Of a stretch of 64,000 nucleotides of DNA, positions 43,529 through 54,532 are shown one piece after another. A program made the position numbers and the translations under genes. The notes beneath the pieces were generated by a model. The model ran no database searches. It was not told the origin of the DNA and saw nothing but the letters and a program-made list of their open reading frames with translations. The DNA is from Mycobacterium sp. GA-1285 (lineage in GTDB: Bacteria; Actinomycetota; Actinomycetes; Mycobacteriales; Mycobacteriaceae), in NCBI RefSeq assembly GCF_001499905.1, contig NZ_LQIS01000014.1, positions 44,419-108,418 on the forward strand. Reading direction: 5' to 3'. The number at the start of each line of letters is the position of its first letter. Position 1 is the first letter of the stretch.

Positions 43529-44649
43529 CCGACAGAAGCGCCGCAGCGTGGGCGTATCTCTCGCGCGTCGTCGAACCTCCGTGTCCTGCGCTGGCGGCGC
43601 TCGTGCAGCGGGTGGGGGCGGTGGAGGCCGCGGAGCGGGTGAGACGGGCCATGGCGGGCGAGGCAGTCAACCGTCATGCCGAGGCGCGTCGTGACATCGA
43701 CTGCGCCAGTGAGGATTTAGCGGTGCTCGCGCGGCTCGGAGGCCGGCTGATCACCAGCGAGGACGACGAGTGGCCACTGCTGTCGTTCGCAGGGTTCGCG
43801 GGTGCGCCGGACCGGTTGCGGCCGCAGGCGCATGCGCCGATGGTGCTGTGGGCGGTCGGCCCTGCAACGCTCGACGAGGTCGCCTTCCGGTCCGCGGCGG
43901 TCGTCGGGACGCGTGCCGCTACGACCTACGGCGAATTCGTTGCGCGCGACATAGCGACGGGCCTGGCGGAGCGTGACGTCGCGGTGGTGTCCGGTGGCGC
44001 GTTCGGCATCGACGGCGCCGCGCACCGCGGGGCGCTGGCCGTGGAGGGGATGACCGTTGCCGTACTAGCCGGGGGCATCGATATCCCGTATCCGGCTGGG
44101 CATTCCGCGCTGCTGCGCACAATCTCCGAACACGGGTTGCTTCTGAGCGAGTATCCGCCCGGCGTGCGACCGGCCCGCCACCGGTTTTTGACCCGGAACC
44201 GGTTGGTGGCCGCGCTGGCCGGGGCGACCGTCGTGGTCGAGGCGGGTGCGCGAAGCGGTGCAGCAAATACCGCGGCATGGGCGCGGGCGCTCGGCCGCCC
44301 GGTCTGTGCGGTACCCGGGCCGGTGACGTCGTCGGCATCGGTCGGATGCCACGCGCTGCTGCGGGACCGAGCGCATCTCGTCACGCGCGCGGCCGATGTC
44401 GTCGAACTGGTCGGCAGGATGGGTGAACTGGCGCCGGACGAGGATCGTCCGGTCTCACCGTTGGACGAGCTCAGCGACGTCGAGAAGAGGGTCTACGACG
44501 CGCTGCCGCGCCGGGGAGGCCGGACGGCCGAGGAGCTCGCGGTGGCTTCCGGCCTGCCAGCCCGCCAGGTGCTGGGCCCGCTGGCGAACCTCGAGCTCTG
44601 CGGACTGGTGGTCAGCCGCGACGGGAGGTGGAAGCTTGCGGCGGGCTGA
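43525..44649 (+). CDS. dprA: DNA-processing protein DprA
   Basis: The 374-residue protein has the Rossmann-like DprA core: [68 protein letters not shown]. It also has a C-terminal winged-helix-type region ([14 protein letters not shown]). It loads RecA on single-stranded DNA during uptake or recombination. The start is GTG in the yifB stop overlap. Confidence 0.95.
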   Translation: MTDRSAAAWAYLSRVVEPPCPALAALVQRVGAVEAAERVRRAMAGEAVNRHAEARRDIDCASEDLAVLARLGGRLITSEDDEWPLLSFAGFAGAPDRLRPQAHAPMVLWAVGPATLDEVAFRSAAVVGTRAATTYGEFVARDIATGLAERDVAVVSGGAFGIDGAAHRGALAVEGMTVAVLAGGIDIPYPAGHSALLRTISEHGLLLSEYPPGVRPARHRFLTRNRLVAALAGATVVVEAGARSGAANTAAWARALGRPVCAVPGPVTSSASVGCHALLRDRAHLVTRAADVVELVGRMGELAPDEDRPVSPLDELSDVEKRVYDALPRRGGRTAEELAVASGLPARQVLGPLANLELCGLVVSRDGRWKLAAG

Positions 44650-44756
44650 TCCGCGCCGTCCTCGCACGCGGCCGCACCGAGGCCTCGCCGTCCTGGGAGG
44701 CCGAGGTCGCCGAGGCCGAAGCCGATACCTGCGGGGAGGCCTGGCACGCTGGCCGC

Positions 44757-45917
44757 ATGACGTTCGGTAACTACCAGTTCGAGATCTACCTGCAGGGCCT
44801 CTCCGGCATCGTGCCGAAGCTGCCGATGACCTTTGCGGAGTGGGAGGCCAAGGCGGAAGCGGCCATGCCGCCGTCGGTGTACTCCTACGTGGCCGGTGGC
44901 GCGGGAGACGAACGAACCCAGCGGCTCAATCGCACCGCGTTCGACAACTGGGGCTTGATGCCGCGGATGTTCCGCGCGACACGCGATCGCGACCTGTCGG
45001 TCAACGTGTTCGGCATGACCCTGCCGTCGCCGGTGTTCATGGCGCCGATCGGGGTGATCGGCATCTGTGCGCAGGACGGCCACGGTGACCTTGCCACCGC
45101 CCGCGCCGCGGCCCGCACAGGTGTGCCGATGGTGGTGTCGACCCTCACCGAGGATCCGCTCGAGGACGTCGCGGCCGAATTCGGCGATACGCCAGGGTTT
45201 TTCCAGCTGTACACGCCGACCGACCGGGAGTTGGCCACCAGCCTCGTACACCGCGCCGAGGCCGCCGGATACAAGGGGATCATCGTCACCCTCGACACCT
45301 GGGTCCCGGGTTGGCGCCCCCGGGACCTGTCGACGTCGAACTTCCCGCAGCTGCGTGGCCGCTGCCTGGCGAACTACACCAGCGATCCGGTCTTCCGCGG
45401 TGGGCTGTCGCAGCCGCCCGAGGAAAACCCGCAAGCCACCGTCCTGCATTGGGTGGGGCTCTTCGGCAACCCGCTGACGTGGGACGACCTGCCGTGGCTG
45501 CGTTCGCTGACCGACCTGCCGCTCATCGTCAAGGGCATCTGCCATCCCGACGACGCGCGGCGGGCCAAGGACGGAGGCGTCGACGCGATCTACTGTTCCA
45601 ACCACGGCGGACGACAGGCCAACGGCGGCCTCGCCGCCATCGACTGTCTGCCCGGTGTCGTGGAGGCGGCCGACGGGCTGCCGGTGCTGTTCGATTCGGG
45701 TATCCGCAGCGGCGCTGACATCGTCAAAGCGCTCGCACTGGGCGCCACCGCGGTCGGCGTCGGACGGCCGTATGCCTATGGGCTGGCGCTGGGCGGCGTG
45801 GACGGTGTCGTGCATGTGCTGCGGTCGCTGCTTGCCGAGGCCGATCTGACGATGGCCGTGGACGGTTATCCCACCCTCGCCGATCTCAGTCCGGACACGC
45901 TGCGGCGCGTCACCTGA
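44757..45917 (+). CDS. FMN-dependent alpha-hydroxy-acid oxidase, lactate 2-monooxygenase-like
   Basis: The 386-residue protein closely resembles the lactate 2-monooxygenase known from M. smegmatis, which turns L-lactate into acetate and CO2. It has [14 protein letters not shown] [52 protein letters not shown] and the catalytic CSNHGGRQ. The ATG at 44757 is used; no strong ribosome site is visible. In M. tuberculosis, as I recall, viuB lies in this position, so the gene appears to be a lineage difference in the dprA-xerC interval. Confidence 0.9.
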   Translation: MTFGNYQFEIYLQGLSGIVPKLPMTFAEWEAKAEAAMPPSVYSYVAGGAGDERTQRLNRTAFDNWGLMPRMFRATRDRDLSVNVFGMTLPSPVFMAPIGVIGICAQDGHGDLATARAAARTGVPMVVSTLTEDPLEDVAAEFGDTPGFFQLYTPTDRELATSLVHRAEAAGYKGIIVTLDTWVPGWRPRDLSTSNFPQLRGRCLANYTSDPVFRGGLSQPPEENPQATVLHWVGLFGNPLTWDDLPWLRSLTDLPLIVKGICHPDDARRAKDGGVDAIYCSNHGGRQANGGLAAIDCLPGVVEAADGLPVLFDSGIRSGADIVKALALGATAVGVGRPYAYGLALGGVDGVVHVLRSLLAEADLTMAVDGYPTLADLSPDTLRRVT

Positions 45918-45950
45918 GCGTTGCGGTGGGGCTCTGCGACGGTTGGGGTC

Positions 45951-46853
45951 GTGGAAGGTGTCCTCGAGGAGTTCGACGAGTATTTGGCTTTGGAGCGCGG
46001 CCGCTCCGAGCACACGCGTCGGGCCTACCTCGGTGACCTGCGATCGCTGTTCGGTTTCATGGCCGAGCGCGGACACGACGTCGGTCTCAACGCACTGAGT
46101 CTGCCGGTGCTGCGGGCATGGCTGGCCGCCCAAGCCGCCGCCGGCGCCGCCCGCACGACGCTGGCCCGGCGCACTTCCGCTGTCAAGATGTTCACCGCGT
46201 GGGCGATGCGGCGCGGACTGATCGCGGCCGACCCGGCAGCGCGGCTGCAGGTGCCGAAGGCCCGCCGTGAGCTACCCGCGGTGTTGCGCGAGGACCAGGC
46301 GCTCGACGCCATGGCGGCCGCCAAATCCGGTGCCCAACAGGGTGATCCGATGGCGCTGCGCGACCTGTTGATCGTGGAGTTGTTGTACGCCACCGGTATT
46401 CGCGTCAGCGAGCTGTGCGGGCTCGACATCGACGACGTCGACATGCCGCGACGGCTGCTGCGTGTCGTGGGTAAAGGCAACAAACAACGGACGGTGCCGT
46501 TCGGTGCGCCCGCCCAGGAGGCGCTGACGGCGTGGCTCGAGCGTGGTAGGCCCGCATTGGCCACCGCGGATTCGGACCCCGCACTGCTGCTGGGAGCGCG
46601 TGGCCGTCGGCTCGACCCGCGCCAGGCGCGCACCGTCGTACACCAGACCGTCGCGGCGGTCGACGGCGCACCGGATATCGGGCCGCACGGGTTGCGGCAC
46701 AGTGCCGCAACGCATCTGCTCGAGGGGGGCGCCGACTTGCGCATCGTGCAGGAGCTGCTCGGCCATTCCAGCCTGGCCACCACGCAGCTCTACACGCATG
46801 TCACGGTCGCACGGCTGCGCGCCGTCCACGACCGGGCCCATCCGCGCGCGTGA
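45951..46853 (+). CDS. xerC: tyrosine recombinase XerC
   Basis: The 300-residue protein has an N-terminal core-binding domain ([20 protein letters not shown]) and the catalytic set: Arg in [11 protein letters not shown], Lys in [25 protein letters not shown] with Tyr. It resolves chromosome dimers at dif with XerD. The GTG at 45951 is chosen as the start before [12 protein letters not shown]; upstream alternatives lie close to the previous stop. Confidence 0.95.
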   Translation: MEGVLEEFDEYLALERGRSEHTRRAYLGDLRSLFGFMAERGHDVGLNALSLPVLRAWLAAQAAAGAARTTLARRTSAVKMFTAWAMRRGLIAADPAARLQVPKARRELPAVLREDQALDAMAAAKSGAQQGDPMALRDLLIVELLYATGIRVSELCGLDIDDVDMPRRLLRVVGKGNKQRTVPFGAPAQEALTAWLERGRPALATADSDPALLLGARGRRLDPRQARTVVHQTVAAVDGAPDIGPHGLRHSAATHLLEGGADLRIVQELLGHSSLATTQLYTHVTVARLRAVHDRAHPRA

Positions 46854-46925
46854 ATATGGTGATTTCGGTGCGCTACTGACCGCTCATCGATCGCGGGTGC
46901 ACCCAAGATCACCGAGGGAGGTCAT

Positions 46926-47813
46926 GTGCGAAGGGCAACAGTGCGGCTGTCGTGGGGAACCATCTCCTATCTCGAGTGGACACCCGCGGAGGCTGGCGCC
47001 ATGGCGACGGTGGTGCTGCTGCACGGCGGGGGAGTGGACAGTGCGTCGCTGTCCTGGAGCGGGGTCGGGCCGCGGCTGGCGGCCAGCGGCTACCGCGTGC
47101 TGGCGCCTGATCATCCCGGCTATGGCGACAGCCCGCCGGCGCCATGGCCGTCGACCCAGAACCGGTTGGTCGGCTACGTCGGTGAATTCGTCGACGCGCT
47201 TGTCTTGGACCGCTACGCGATCGGCGGCTTGTCGCTCGGCGGTGGAATGACGATCGGGCATGTGTTGGACCGCCCCGACAGTGTCACGGGGGCAATGCTT
47301 TTGAGCAGCTACGGGTTCATGTCCCGGCTGTCTGTCGGTCCGCTGTCGGGCGCTCGCCAGGTGCTGACCTGGGTCATGGTGCGCACCGGCCTGCTGAGCG
47401 CGGTGAGCCGGTGGACGGGGCGAAGCGAGCGTGCGATGACGTGGCTCATGCCGGCGTTGATCGGCGACCCCGCTCAACGGACACCCGAACTGGTCGACGA
47501 GATCCTGTCGGCCGCCCGAGCGGAGCATGCATTCGAGGCGTTCGGGCAGTGGCAGCGCGACCAGGTCAGGTGGAATCGCCTCACCACCGAGTACCGCAGC
47601 CGGCTTGCGACGTTCCCGCGTCCCGCGCTGATCGTCCATGGAGACAAGGACACCAGCGTGCCGCTGGCGGCGGCTCGCGCCGCGGCCGAATTGATTCCGC
47701 ATGCTCGCCTCGAAGTGATTGCAGGCGCCGCACATTGGGTGCAGCGGGACCGGCCCGACGTGGTAGTGCCCGCGATGCTCGAGTTCCTCGACACGCTCAG
47801 CGCAACAGCTTGA
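46926..47813 (+). CDS. alpha/beta hydrolase
   Basis: The 295-residue protein has the hydrolase fold: LLHGGGVDS (oxyanion region), PGYGDS, the nucleophile elbow GGLSLGGG (Ser), LIVHGDKDTSVP (Asp) and AAHWVQRDRP (His). It likely hydrolyses an ester or other carbonyl bond. GTG 46926 is the start. Its 3' end overlaps the remnant gene at 47797 on the other strand by 17 bases. Confidence 0.85.
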   Translation: MRRATVRLSWGTISYLEWTPAEAGAMATVVLLHGGGVDSASLSWSGVGPRLAASGYRVLAPDHPGYGDSPPAPWPSTQNRLVGYVGEFVDALVLDRYAIGGLSLGGGMTIGHVLDRPDSVTGAMLLSSYGFMSRLSVGPLSGARQVLTWVMVRTGLLSAVSRWTGRSERAMTWLMPALIGDPAQRTPELVDEILSAARAEHAFEAFGQWQRDQVRWNRLTTEYRSRLATFPRPALIVHGDKDTSVPLAAARAAAELIPHARLEVIAGAAHWVQRDRPDVVVPAMLEFLDTLSATA

Positions 47814-48081
47814 TCACCTCGGACATATCCGGCATCGCCGAAGGCCGCCCGGGCAGTTCGTCGAACACGGTCCAGTAAACGATGCCGAACCGTTGCCGGC
47901 GGTGAATCAGTTGCTCGGCGGCTTGTTGTGGCTCGGCGGTCTCGACGACCGCCTGACCCAGCACGTCGAAACCGGAAGTTTCGACAGCGCGGGCGAAGGC
48001 CCGCATCTGCTCGCCGGTGCGCGGCAGGCCGGCGGTCAGCCCGAAACGCAGCGGTCGGGAGCGATGAGCGTCGGTGGTCAT
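47797..48081 (-). pseudogene. internally deleted luciferase-like oxidoreductase remnant (Rv2893 position)
   Basis: The 94-residue frame begins like an F420-type LLM enzyme (LRFGLTAGLPRTGEQ, ETSGFDVL) and ends like its C-terminus (QAAEQLIHRRQRFGIVYWTVFDELPGR). The middle of roughly 200 residues, with the barrel and cofactor sites, is missing. Usual length is near 300 residues. In M. tuberculosis a full-length oxidoreductase gene (Rv2893) lies at this place between xerC and rpsB and in the same orientation, supporting loss by in-frame deletion. A functional short protein cannot be ruled out. Confidence 0.7.
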
Positions 48082-48214
48082 GGTTCCGGCGTTAGGCGCA
48101 CGCTCGTCGCGGGCCGAGGGTGCGCAAAGCTCGGAAAGTAGCCGGCGTGTCGTGTACAGACATGCGCGCTCGCGCGAAAGGAAAGCAAGGTGCGTGCTCG
48201 CGCAATGAAGCAAG

Positions 48215-48715
48215 TCAGCCGGGGATCGGTTTGAGGCGGATCGGGGTGGTGAGCACCAGGCCCAGCGGGTCGACGTAGTCGGCGCGCGAAGCCGGACCCC
48301 ACATCGCGCCCCAGTGCAGGCAGGCCGATCGCGGGCAGCCGGGATGCCCGGCCTCCAACACCCCGATCACGGTCTCGGGGTCGACGCGCTGTCCCCGCAC
48401 CACCGTCGCCCGGACCGGCTCGTAGCTGGTCCGTAGCCCGCCGGGGTGGGCGATCGAGACGACCGGCCGCCCTGCCAAGTCACCCGCGAAGACCACGGTG
48501 CCCTCGGCCGCCGCCAGCACGCGCTGGCCGGGCGTGCCTGCCAGGTCGACGCCCCGATGCCCCGGTGTCCAGTTCGGCGTCGCAGCGTCGAAGGCCCTGG
48601 TCACTTCGGGGCGTGGCCGCAGCGGCCAGGCCAACCGGCCGCCTTCGGCCGCGACGGGCACCGCCCAGGCAAGACCGCAAACCAGCACGGCGCCACCGAA
48701 CGCGATCCATCGCAT
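48215..48715 (-). CDS. secreted M23-type peptidase-like protein (Rv2891-like)
   Basis: The 166-residue protein has a signal peptide (to about residue 23) and an M23/LytM-type domain with HRGVDL (zinc ligands His and Asp) and a later CLHWG that replaces the HxH motif. This resembles Rv2891, which lies next to rpsB in M. tuberculosis. Whether it keeps endopeptidase activity on peptidoglycan is unclear. GTG at 48718 is an alternative start. Confidence 0.82.
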   Translation of the reverse strand: MRWIAFGGAVLVCGLAWAVPVAAEGGRLAWPLRPRPEVTRAFDAATPNWTPGHRGVDLAGTPGQRVLAAAEGTVVFAGDLAGRPVVSIAHPGGLRTSYEPVRATVVRGQRVDPETVIGVLEAGHPGCPRSACLHWGAMWGPASRADYVDPLGLVLTTPIRLKPIPG

Positions 48716-48999
48716 CACCCCAGCTCAGCGGACATGCCCGAGCCGCGCCAGAGGTTGACGACGATCTGTGGACAGCCTGCTCGGCGTGGAGAAAGCACCC
48801 CTGGGCGGGGTGTAAACTGCAAACCGCAGCTCGCTTGCGCGGGCTGACTTCGCGTGTCTGCACCGCGACCCGTTCCACTAGGTCGTTTCCCGGAGGCCGT
48901 CGGTCCCGTCTTTTCGGACGGGTTCTGGCTTCCGAGCAGTCACCAGGGCCCGGCGTCACCCGACGTCTGGCATCAACCGACGAAAAGGACCATGGACTC
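48716..48999 (+). other. rpsB upstream leader region with hairpin
   Basis: The 280-base region between the divergent M23 gene and rpsB contains a TAAACT element at 48813-48818 (possible -10 with TG two bases before). It also has a hairpin at 48905-48922 (arms CCCGTC and GACGGG, loop TTTTCG), in what would be the transcribed leader. A ribosomal-protein S2 autoregulatory leader is possible; no other gene is seen. Confidence 0.4.
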
Positions 49000-49863
49000 A
49001 TGGCTGTTGTGACCATGAAGCAGCTGCTCGACAGCGGCACCCACTTCGGGCATCAGACCCGTCGCTGGAATCCCAAGATGAAGCGGTTCATCTTCACCGA
49101 CCGCAACGGCATCTACATCATCGACCTGCAGCAGACGCTGACCTACATCGACAAGGCGTACGAGTTCGTCAAGGAGACGGTCGCGCACGGCGGAACGATC
49201 ATGTTCGTCGGCACCAAGAAGCAGGCGCAGGAGTCGATCGCCGAAGAGGCCACCCGCGTCGGCATGCCTTATGTGAACCAGCGCTGGCTGGGCGGCATGC
49301 TCACCAACTTCTCGACCGTGCACAAGCGGCTGCAGCGTCTCAAGGAGCTCGAGACGATGGAGCAGACCGGCGGGTTCGAGGGTCGCACCAAGAAGGAAAT
49401 CCTGATGCTGACCCGCGAGAAGAACAAGCTCGAGCGGTCGCTGGGTGGTATCCGCGACATGACGAAGGTGCCCTCGGCGGTGTGGGTCGTCGACACCAAC
49501 AAGGAGCACATCGCCGTCGGCGAGGCGCGCAAGCTCGGCATCCCGGTCATCGCGATCCTCGACACCAACTGCGATCCCGACCTGGTCGACTACCCGATTC
49601 CGGGCAACGACGACGCGATTCGTTCGGCCGCGCTGCTGACCAAGGTGATAGCCGCCGCGGTCGCCGAGGGCCTGCAAGCTCGGGCGGGGGTGGGCCGGGA
49701 CGGCGGCAAGCCGGACGCCGATGCCGCCGAGCCGCTCGCCGAGTGGGAGCAGGAGCTGCTGGCGAGCGCGACCGCCACCGCTTCTCCGACCGCCGCGGGC
49801 GCCGAGCCGGGCACCCCCGAGGCGGACATCCAGACCGAACCCAAACCCGCACAGAACCCGTAA
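49000..49863 (+). CDS. rpsB: 30S ribosomal protein S2
   Basis: The 287-residue protein has the S2 core ([61 protein letters not shown]) plus an Ala/Pro-rich tail seen in mycobacteria. The ATG at 49000 (ATGGCTGTTG) follows AAAAGGA about 11 bases upstream. tsf follows after 12 bases, the usual rpsB-tsf pair. Confidence 0.98.
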   Translation: MAVVTMKQLLDSGTHFGHQTRRWNPKMKRFIFTDRNGIYIIDLQQTLTYIDKAYEFVKETVAHGGTIMFVGTKKQAQESIAEEATRVGMPYVNQRWLGGMLTNFSTVHKRLQRLKELETMEQTGGFEGRTKKEILMLTREKNKLERSLGGIRDMTKVPSAVWVVDTNKEHIAVGEARKLGIPVIAILDTNCDPDLVDYPIPGNDDAIRSAALLTKVIAAAVAEGLQARAGVGRDGGKPDADAAEPLAEWEQELLASATATASPTAAGAEPGTPEADIQTEPKPAQNP

Positions 49864-49875
49864 GAGAAGGCTGAT

Positions 49876-50691
49876 ATGGCTAACTACACCGCTGCCGACG
49901 TCAAGCGACTTCGGGAGCTGACCGGCGCCGGCATGCTCGACAGCAAGAACGCGCTCGTCGAGGCCGACGGCGATTTCGACAAGGCCGTCGAGTTGCTGCG
50001 CATCAAGGGCGCCAAGGACGTTGGCAAGCGCGCCGAACGCGCGACCGCCGAAGGTCTGGTGGCGGCCAAGGACGGCGCCCTGATCGAGCTGAACTCCGAA
50101 ACCGACTTCGTCGCGAAAAACGCGGAGTTCCAGTCCGTCGCCGACCAGATCGTCGCGGCTGCTGCGGCCGCCAAGGCCGAAGACGTCGACGCGCTCAAGG
50201 CCGCCAAAATAGGCGACACCACCGTCGAGCAGGTCATCGCGGACCTGTCGGCCAAGATCGGCGAGAAGCTCGAGCTGCGCCGCGTCGCCTACTTCGACGG
50301 CACCGTCGAGACCTACCTGCACAAGCGTGCCGCGGACCTGCCGCCGGCTGTCGGCGTGTTGGTGGAGTACACCGGTTCTGACAAGGACGCCGCCCACGCG
50401 GTCGCCCTGCAGATCGCCGCGCTGAAGGCCCGCTACCTCACGCGCGAGGACGTGCCCGAGGACGTCGTCGCCAACGAGCGGCGTATCGCCGAGGAGACCG
50501 CCCGCAACGAGGGCAAGCCCGAGCAGGCGCTGCCGAAGATCGTCGAGGGTCGTGTGACCGGCTTCTACAAGGACGTCGTGCTGCTCGATCAGCCGTCGGT
50601 GTCCGACAACAAGAAGACCGTCAAGGCGCTGCTCGACGAGGCCGGTGTCACCGTGACTCGCTTCGTGCGCTTCGAGGTCGGCCAGGCCTGA
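49876..50691 (+). CDS. tsf: elongation factor Ts
   Basis: The 271-residue protein has the EF-Ts patterns [16 protein letters not shown] at residues about 9-24 and ETDFVAKN around 75. It recycles EF-Tu by GDP-GTP exchange. The ATG has GAGAAGG upstream, and it follows rpsB in one operon. Confidence 0.98.
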   Translation: MANYTAADVKRLRELTGAGMLDSKNALVEADGDFDKAVELLRIKGAKDVGKRAERATAEGLVAAKDGALIELNSETDFVAKNAEFQSVADQIVAAAAAAKAEDVDALKAAKIGDTTVEQVIADLSAKIGEKLELRRVAYFDGTVETYLHKRAADLPPAVGVLVEYTGSDKDAAHAVALQIAALKARYLTREDVPEDVVANERRIAEETARNEGKPEQALPKIVEGRVTGFYKDVVLLDQPSVSDNKKTVKALLDEAGVTVTRFVRFEVGQA

Positions 50692-50748
50692 CGTTCTCTG
50701 GCGCCCATTTCTGGGGCCGGGGCGGTACGACTTGGTACCGTCGTCGAC

Positions 50749-52152
50749 ATGACTCTGATAAGCGCCTTCGTCGACGACGCCCTCGGCGATCTCGACGCTG
50801 TCGCCCTGGTGGAGGCGCTGCAGTCGGGCGCGGTGTCGCGAGCCGAACTGGTCGACGCCGCGATCGCCCGCACCGAGGCCGTCAATCCGGTGCTCAACGG
50901 ACTGGCATACGAGGCGTTCGACCAGGCCCGCACGCGTGCTGGGGCACCGCCCTACGGCGGCTACTTCAACGGCGTTCCGTCCTTCCTCAAGGACAACGTC
51001 GCGGTCGCCGCGATGCCGACGATGAACGGCACCGACGCGTGGGAGCCGCGCGCGGAGCGGACGCACGGCGACTTCGCGCGTTCGTTTCTCGCGACGGGTC
51101 TGGCGCCGCTCGGCAAGACGCAGATGTCCGAATTCGGCTTCAGCGCCTCGGCCGAGCATCCCCGCCTGGGTCCGGTGCGCAACCCCTGGGACCCTGAGCA
51201 CACCGCGGGTGCATCGTCATCGGGTTCCGCGGCGTTCGTCGCGGCCGGGGTCGTGCCGATCGCGCACGCCAACGACGGCGGCGGATCGATCCGGGTCCCC
51301 GCGGCCTGCAACGGTTTGGTCGGTCTCAAGCCGTCACGGGGTCGACTGCCGCTGGACAGCAAGCTGCGACAGATGCCGGTTCCCATCGTCGCCAACGGCG
51401 TCGTCACCCGATCGGTGCGCGACACTGCGGCGTTCTACCGTGAGATCGAGCGGGCGTATCGCAATCCGCGGTTGCCCGCGATCGGCAACATCACCGGGCC
51501 CGCAGCGCAGCGGCTGCGGATCGCGGTGTGCACGCAGTCGATATCCCGCGAAGCGAGCCCGGAGGTGCGCGAGCTCACGCTGAAGAACGCCGCACTCCTC
51601 GAGCAACTCGGGCACCGGGTCACCGTGATCGACAACCCCGTGCCGTCGCACTTCATGACGGACTTCCTGCTCTACTGGTCGTTTCTGGCGTTCGTGCTTG
51701 TGCGCAGGGGACGATCCACGTTCGGACGCAGTTTCGACCGTGGGCGCCTCGACAACCTGACACTCGGGCTCGACCGCCACGCTTCGCGCAATCTGCACCG
51801 GTTGCCGAGGGCGCTCGCCCGGTTGTCTCGGATACACAAGGTCACTTCGCGCGTGACCCGGGACCATGACGTCGTGTTCACCCCGACGCTTGCCGATGTC
51901 ACGCCGCGGATAGGCCATCTCGACCCGACGCTCGACTACCCGACGATCATCGACCGGCTCGTCGAGTGGGTGGCGTTCACGCCTCTGCAGAACGCCAGCG
52001 GGGAGCCGGCGATCTCACTACCTCTTGCCGAGTCGTCGTCGGGCCTGCCGGTCGGCATGATGTTCGCCGCGCCGGTTGGCCAGGAGGGCCGGTTGATCCA
52101 GCTGGCGTACGAACTCGAGGAAGCGCGTCCGTTCAGACGGATCCACGACTGA
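50749..52152 (+). CDS. amidase, AmiC-like
   Basis: The 467-residue amidase-signature enzyme has the Lys in PSFLKDN (about 80), the Gly/Ser region ASSSGSAAFVAAGVVPIAHANDGGGSIRVPA with the catalytic Ser pair, and GLKPSRGRLP. It hydrolyses amide bonds. It lies at the position of M. tuberculosis amiC (Rv2888c) after tsf. An inverted repeat CGGTAC-N6-GTACCG at 50723-50740 lies before the start. Confidence 0.9.
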   Translation: MTLISAFVDDALGDLDAVALVEALQSGAVSRAELVDAAIARTEAVNPVLNGLAYEAFDQARTRAGAPPYGGYFNGVPSFLKDNVAVAAMPTMNGTDAWEPRAERTHGDFARSFLATGLAPLGKTQMSEFGFSASAEHPRLGPVRNPWDPEHTAGASSSGSAAFVAAGVVPIAHANDGGGSIRVPAACNGLVGLKPSRGRLPLDSKLRQMPVPIVANGVVTRSVRDTAAFYREIERAYRNPRLPAIGNITGPAAQRLRIAVCTQSISREASPEVRELTLKNAALLEQLGHRVTVIDNPVPSHFMTDFLLYWSFLAFVLVRRGRSTFGRSFDRGRLDNLTLGLDRHASRNLHRLPRALARLSRIHKVTSRVTRDHDVVFTPTLADVTPRIGHLDPTLDYPTIIDRLVEWVAFTPLQNASGEPAISLPLAESSSGLPVGMMFAAPVGQEGRLIQLAYELEEARPFRRIHD

Positions 52153-52154
52153 GC

Positions 52155-53276
52155 TCACAGCGAACGGCAGAACTCGGCGACGGCTCCGGTGAGCGACCGG
52201 GCGCCCTCGCGAAGCGCCCGCTGGATCGGCGTCCCTTCGGCGGTGATCGCGACGAGTCGCTCGACACCGTGGTCCAGCAGCACGGCGGCATCTGGGGCGA
52301 CCCGGCCGGCGAAGATGACGACTCGCGCCCCGGCGCGCACGGCCGCTTGGGCGACGCCGAACGGTGTCTTACCCATGACGGTCTGTGCGTCGACGCTGCC
52401 CTCGCCGGTGAACACCCAGTCGGCGCCCAACAGCGCACGTTCGAGGCCGACGGTCCCGGCCACCTCCTCGGCGCCGGGTCTGCTGATCGCACCGAGGAAT
52501 TCGACCAGCGCGAAACCCATGCCGCCCGCCGCTCCCGCGCCCGGGCGCTGTGGTTGGGTGCCACCGAGCGTCGCGGACGCGACCACGGCCAGCCGGGACA
52601 GTCCCGCCTCCAGTCGCGGCATGTCGTCGGGGCCGGCGCCCTTCTGCGGACCGAACACCGTCGTCGCACCACTGGGACCCAACAGGGGCGCGGTGACGTC
52701 GGAGGCGACCCGCATGCGGACGTCGCGCAGGCGCGGATCCAGACCGGTCATGTCGATGTGTTCGAGGCGTAAGAGATCGCCGCCCCCGGGGGTCAGGGGT
52801 TTGCCGTCGGCGTCGAGGAAGGCCACGCCCAGCGCCGTGAGCATGCCCGTGCCGCCGTCATTGGTCGCCGATCCGCCCAGGCCGATGAGGAAGTCCTCGG
52901 CGCCGCGATCGAGGGCGGACCTGATCAATTCGCCTACGCCGAAGGTACTGGAGCACAGTATGTTTCGTTCACCGGGCGGGATGAGTTCCAGTCCCGCCGC
53001 CGCCGCCGTCTCGATGACCGCCAACTGGCGCAGCGGCACGTATCCGTAGCGTGCGGTGACGGTGCGGCCCAGCGCATCCGACACCGGCACCTCGATGTGC
53101 TCACCGTGTAGCGCGTCGACGACCGCGTCGACGGTGCCTTCGCCACCGTCGGCCATCGGCACCCCGACGACGTCGGCGTCCGGCAGCACCGCCGCGACAC
53201 CGGATTCCATCGCGGCGACCGCTTCGGACGCCGTCATCGACTCCTTGAACGAATCCGGCGCCAGGACGATCCTCAT
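52155..53276 (-). CDS. glycerate kinase (GlxK family)
   Basis: The 373-residue protein has the family pattern APDSFKESMTASEAV at the start, PMADGGEGTVDA, GLGGSATNDGGTGML, and TGEGSVDAQT near the end. It phosphorylates D-glycerate in glycolate or glyoxylate use. It is convergent with the amidase gene, with a 2-base gap. Confidence 0.92.
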   Translation of the reverse strand: MRIVLAPDSFKESMTASEAVAAMESGVAAVLPDADVVGVPMADGGEGTVDAVVDALHGEHIEVPVSDALGRTVTARYGYVPLRQLAVIETAAAAGLELIPPGERNILCSSTFGVGELIRSALDRGAEDFLIGLGGSATNDGGTGMLTALGVAFLDADGKPLTPGGGDLLRLEHIDMTGLDPRLRDVRMRVASDVTAPLLGPSGATTVFGPQKGAGPDDMPRLEAGLSRLAVVASATLGGTQPQRPGAGAAGGMGFALVEFLGAISRPGAEEVAGTVGLERALLGADWVFTGEGSVDAQTVMGKTPFGVAQAAVRAGARVVIFAGRVAPDAAVLLDHGVERLVAITAEGTPIQRALREGARSLTGAVAEFCRSL

Positions 53277-53296
53277 GGCACCAAGTCTCGCAGAAC

Positions 53297-53722
53297 TCAG
53301 TCCGTTCCGAGCGCCGCGAGGATCTGCTTGAACTCCCGCTGCTGTCGCTGCGTCAGTTTCGCCATCAACTTGCGCTCGGCGGCGCGCACTCCGGAGTCGG
53401 TGCGTCTCAACAACTCCCGGCCCTCACGGGTGAGCCGTGCCGGCAGCGACCGGCCCGACGACACGCTCGCCGGCCGGGATACCAGCCCGCGATCCTCCAG
53501 CCCGCGCAGCACCATGTTCATCGCCTGCGGCGAGACGTCGAAGTCGCGGGCCAGTTCGGCGTTGGACCGTCCCTCGTGCTGGGAGAGGATCCGCATGCAC
53601 AGGTACTGAGGGAACGCCACGCCGAGGGGTTCCAGGACCGTCGCGGTGACCTCGGCGCGCAGCGCTTTGGCCACCCGGGACAGCAGAAAGCCCAGCGGCT
53701 GATCCTCGAGCGGCCCATTCAT
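53297..53722 (-). CDS. MarR family regulator (Rv2887-like)
   Basis: The protein of 141 residues from the ATG at 53722 has the winged helix of MarR proteins (SNAELARDFDVSPQAMNMVLRGLEDRGLVSRP and SGRSLPARLTREGRELL). The ATG at 53722 gives MNGPLEDQP; two earlier in-frame ATGs (53731 and 53746) lie within the operator DNA. It corresponds to Rv2887 by place and sequence as I remember it. There it represses a methyltransferase gene; here the same type of gene lies directly divergent. Confidence 0.88.
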   Translation of the reverse strand: MNGPLEDQPLGFLLSRVAKALRAEVTATVLEPLGVAFPQYLCMRILSQHEGRSNAELARDFDVSPQAMNMVLRGLEDRGLVSRPASVSSGRSLPARLTREGRELLRRTDSGVRAAERKLMAKLTQRQQREFKQILAALGTD

Positions 53723-53723
53723 A

Positions 53724-54445
<722 letters not shown>

Positions 54446-54532
54446 CCCGGCGAGTCGCGACCCACTCGCCGCCGCACGGCCCGCCATGAGGCAGGATGAA
54501 GGGAATTTCAGCGAAGACCCGTAAGGAGTCGG

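Noticed and set aside
44493..46133. 546-codon open frame on the minus strand
   Set aside because: It is antisense to dprA, the lactate-monooxygenase-like gene and xerC, all recognised by motifs.
50723..50740. Inverted repeat CGGTAC-N6-GTACCG before the amidase
   Set aside because: The arms are short and no second copy was found, so I did not list it as an operator.
48973..51201. 742-codon open frame on the minus strand
   Set aside because: It is antisense to rpsB, tsf and the amidase start, which are certain genes; high GC with strong third-position bias opens such shadow frames.
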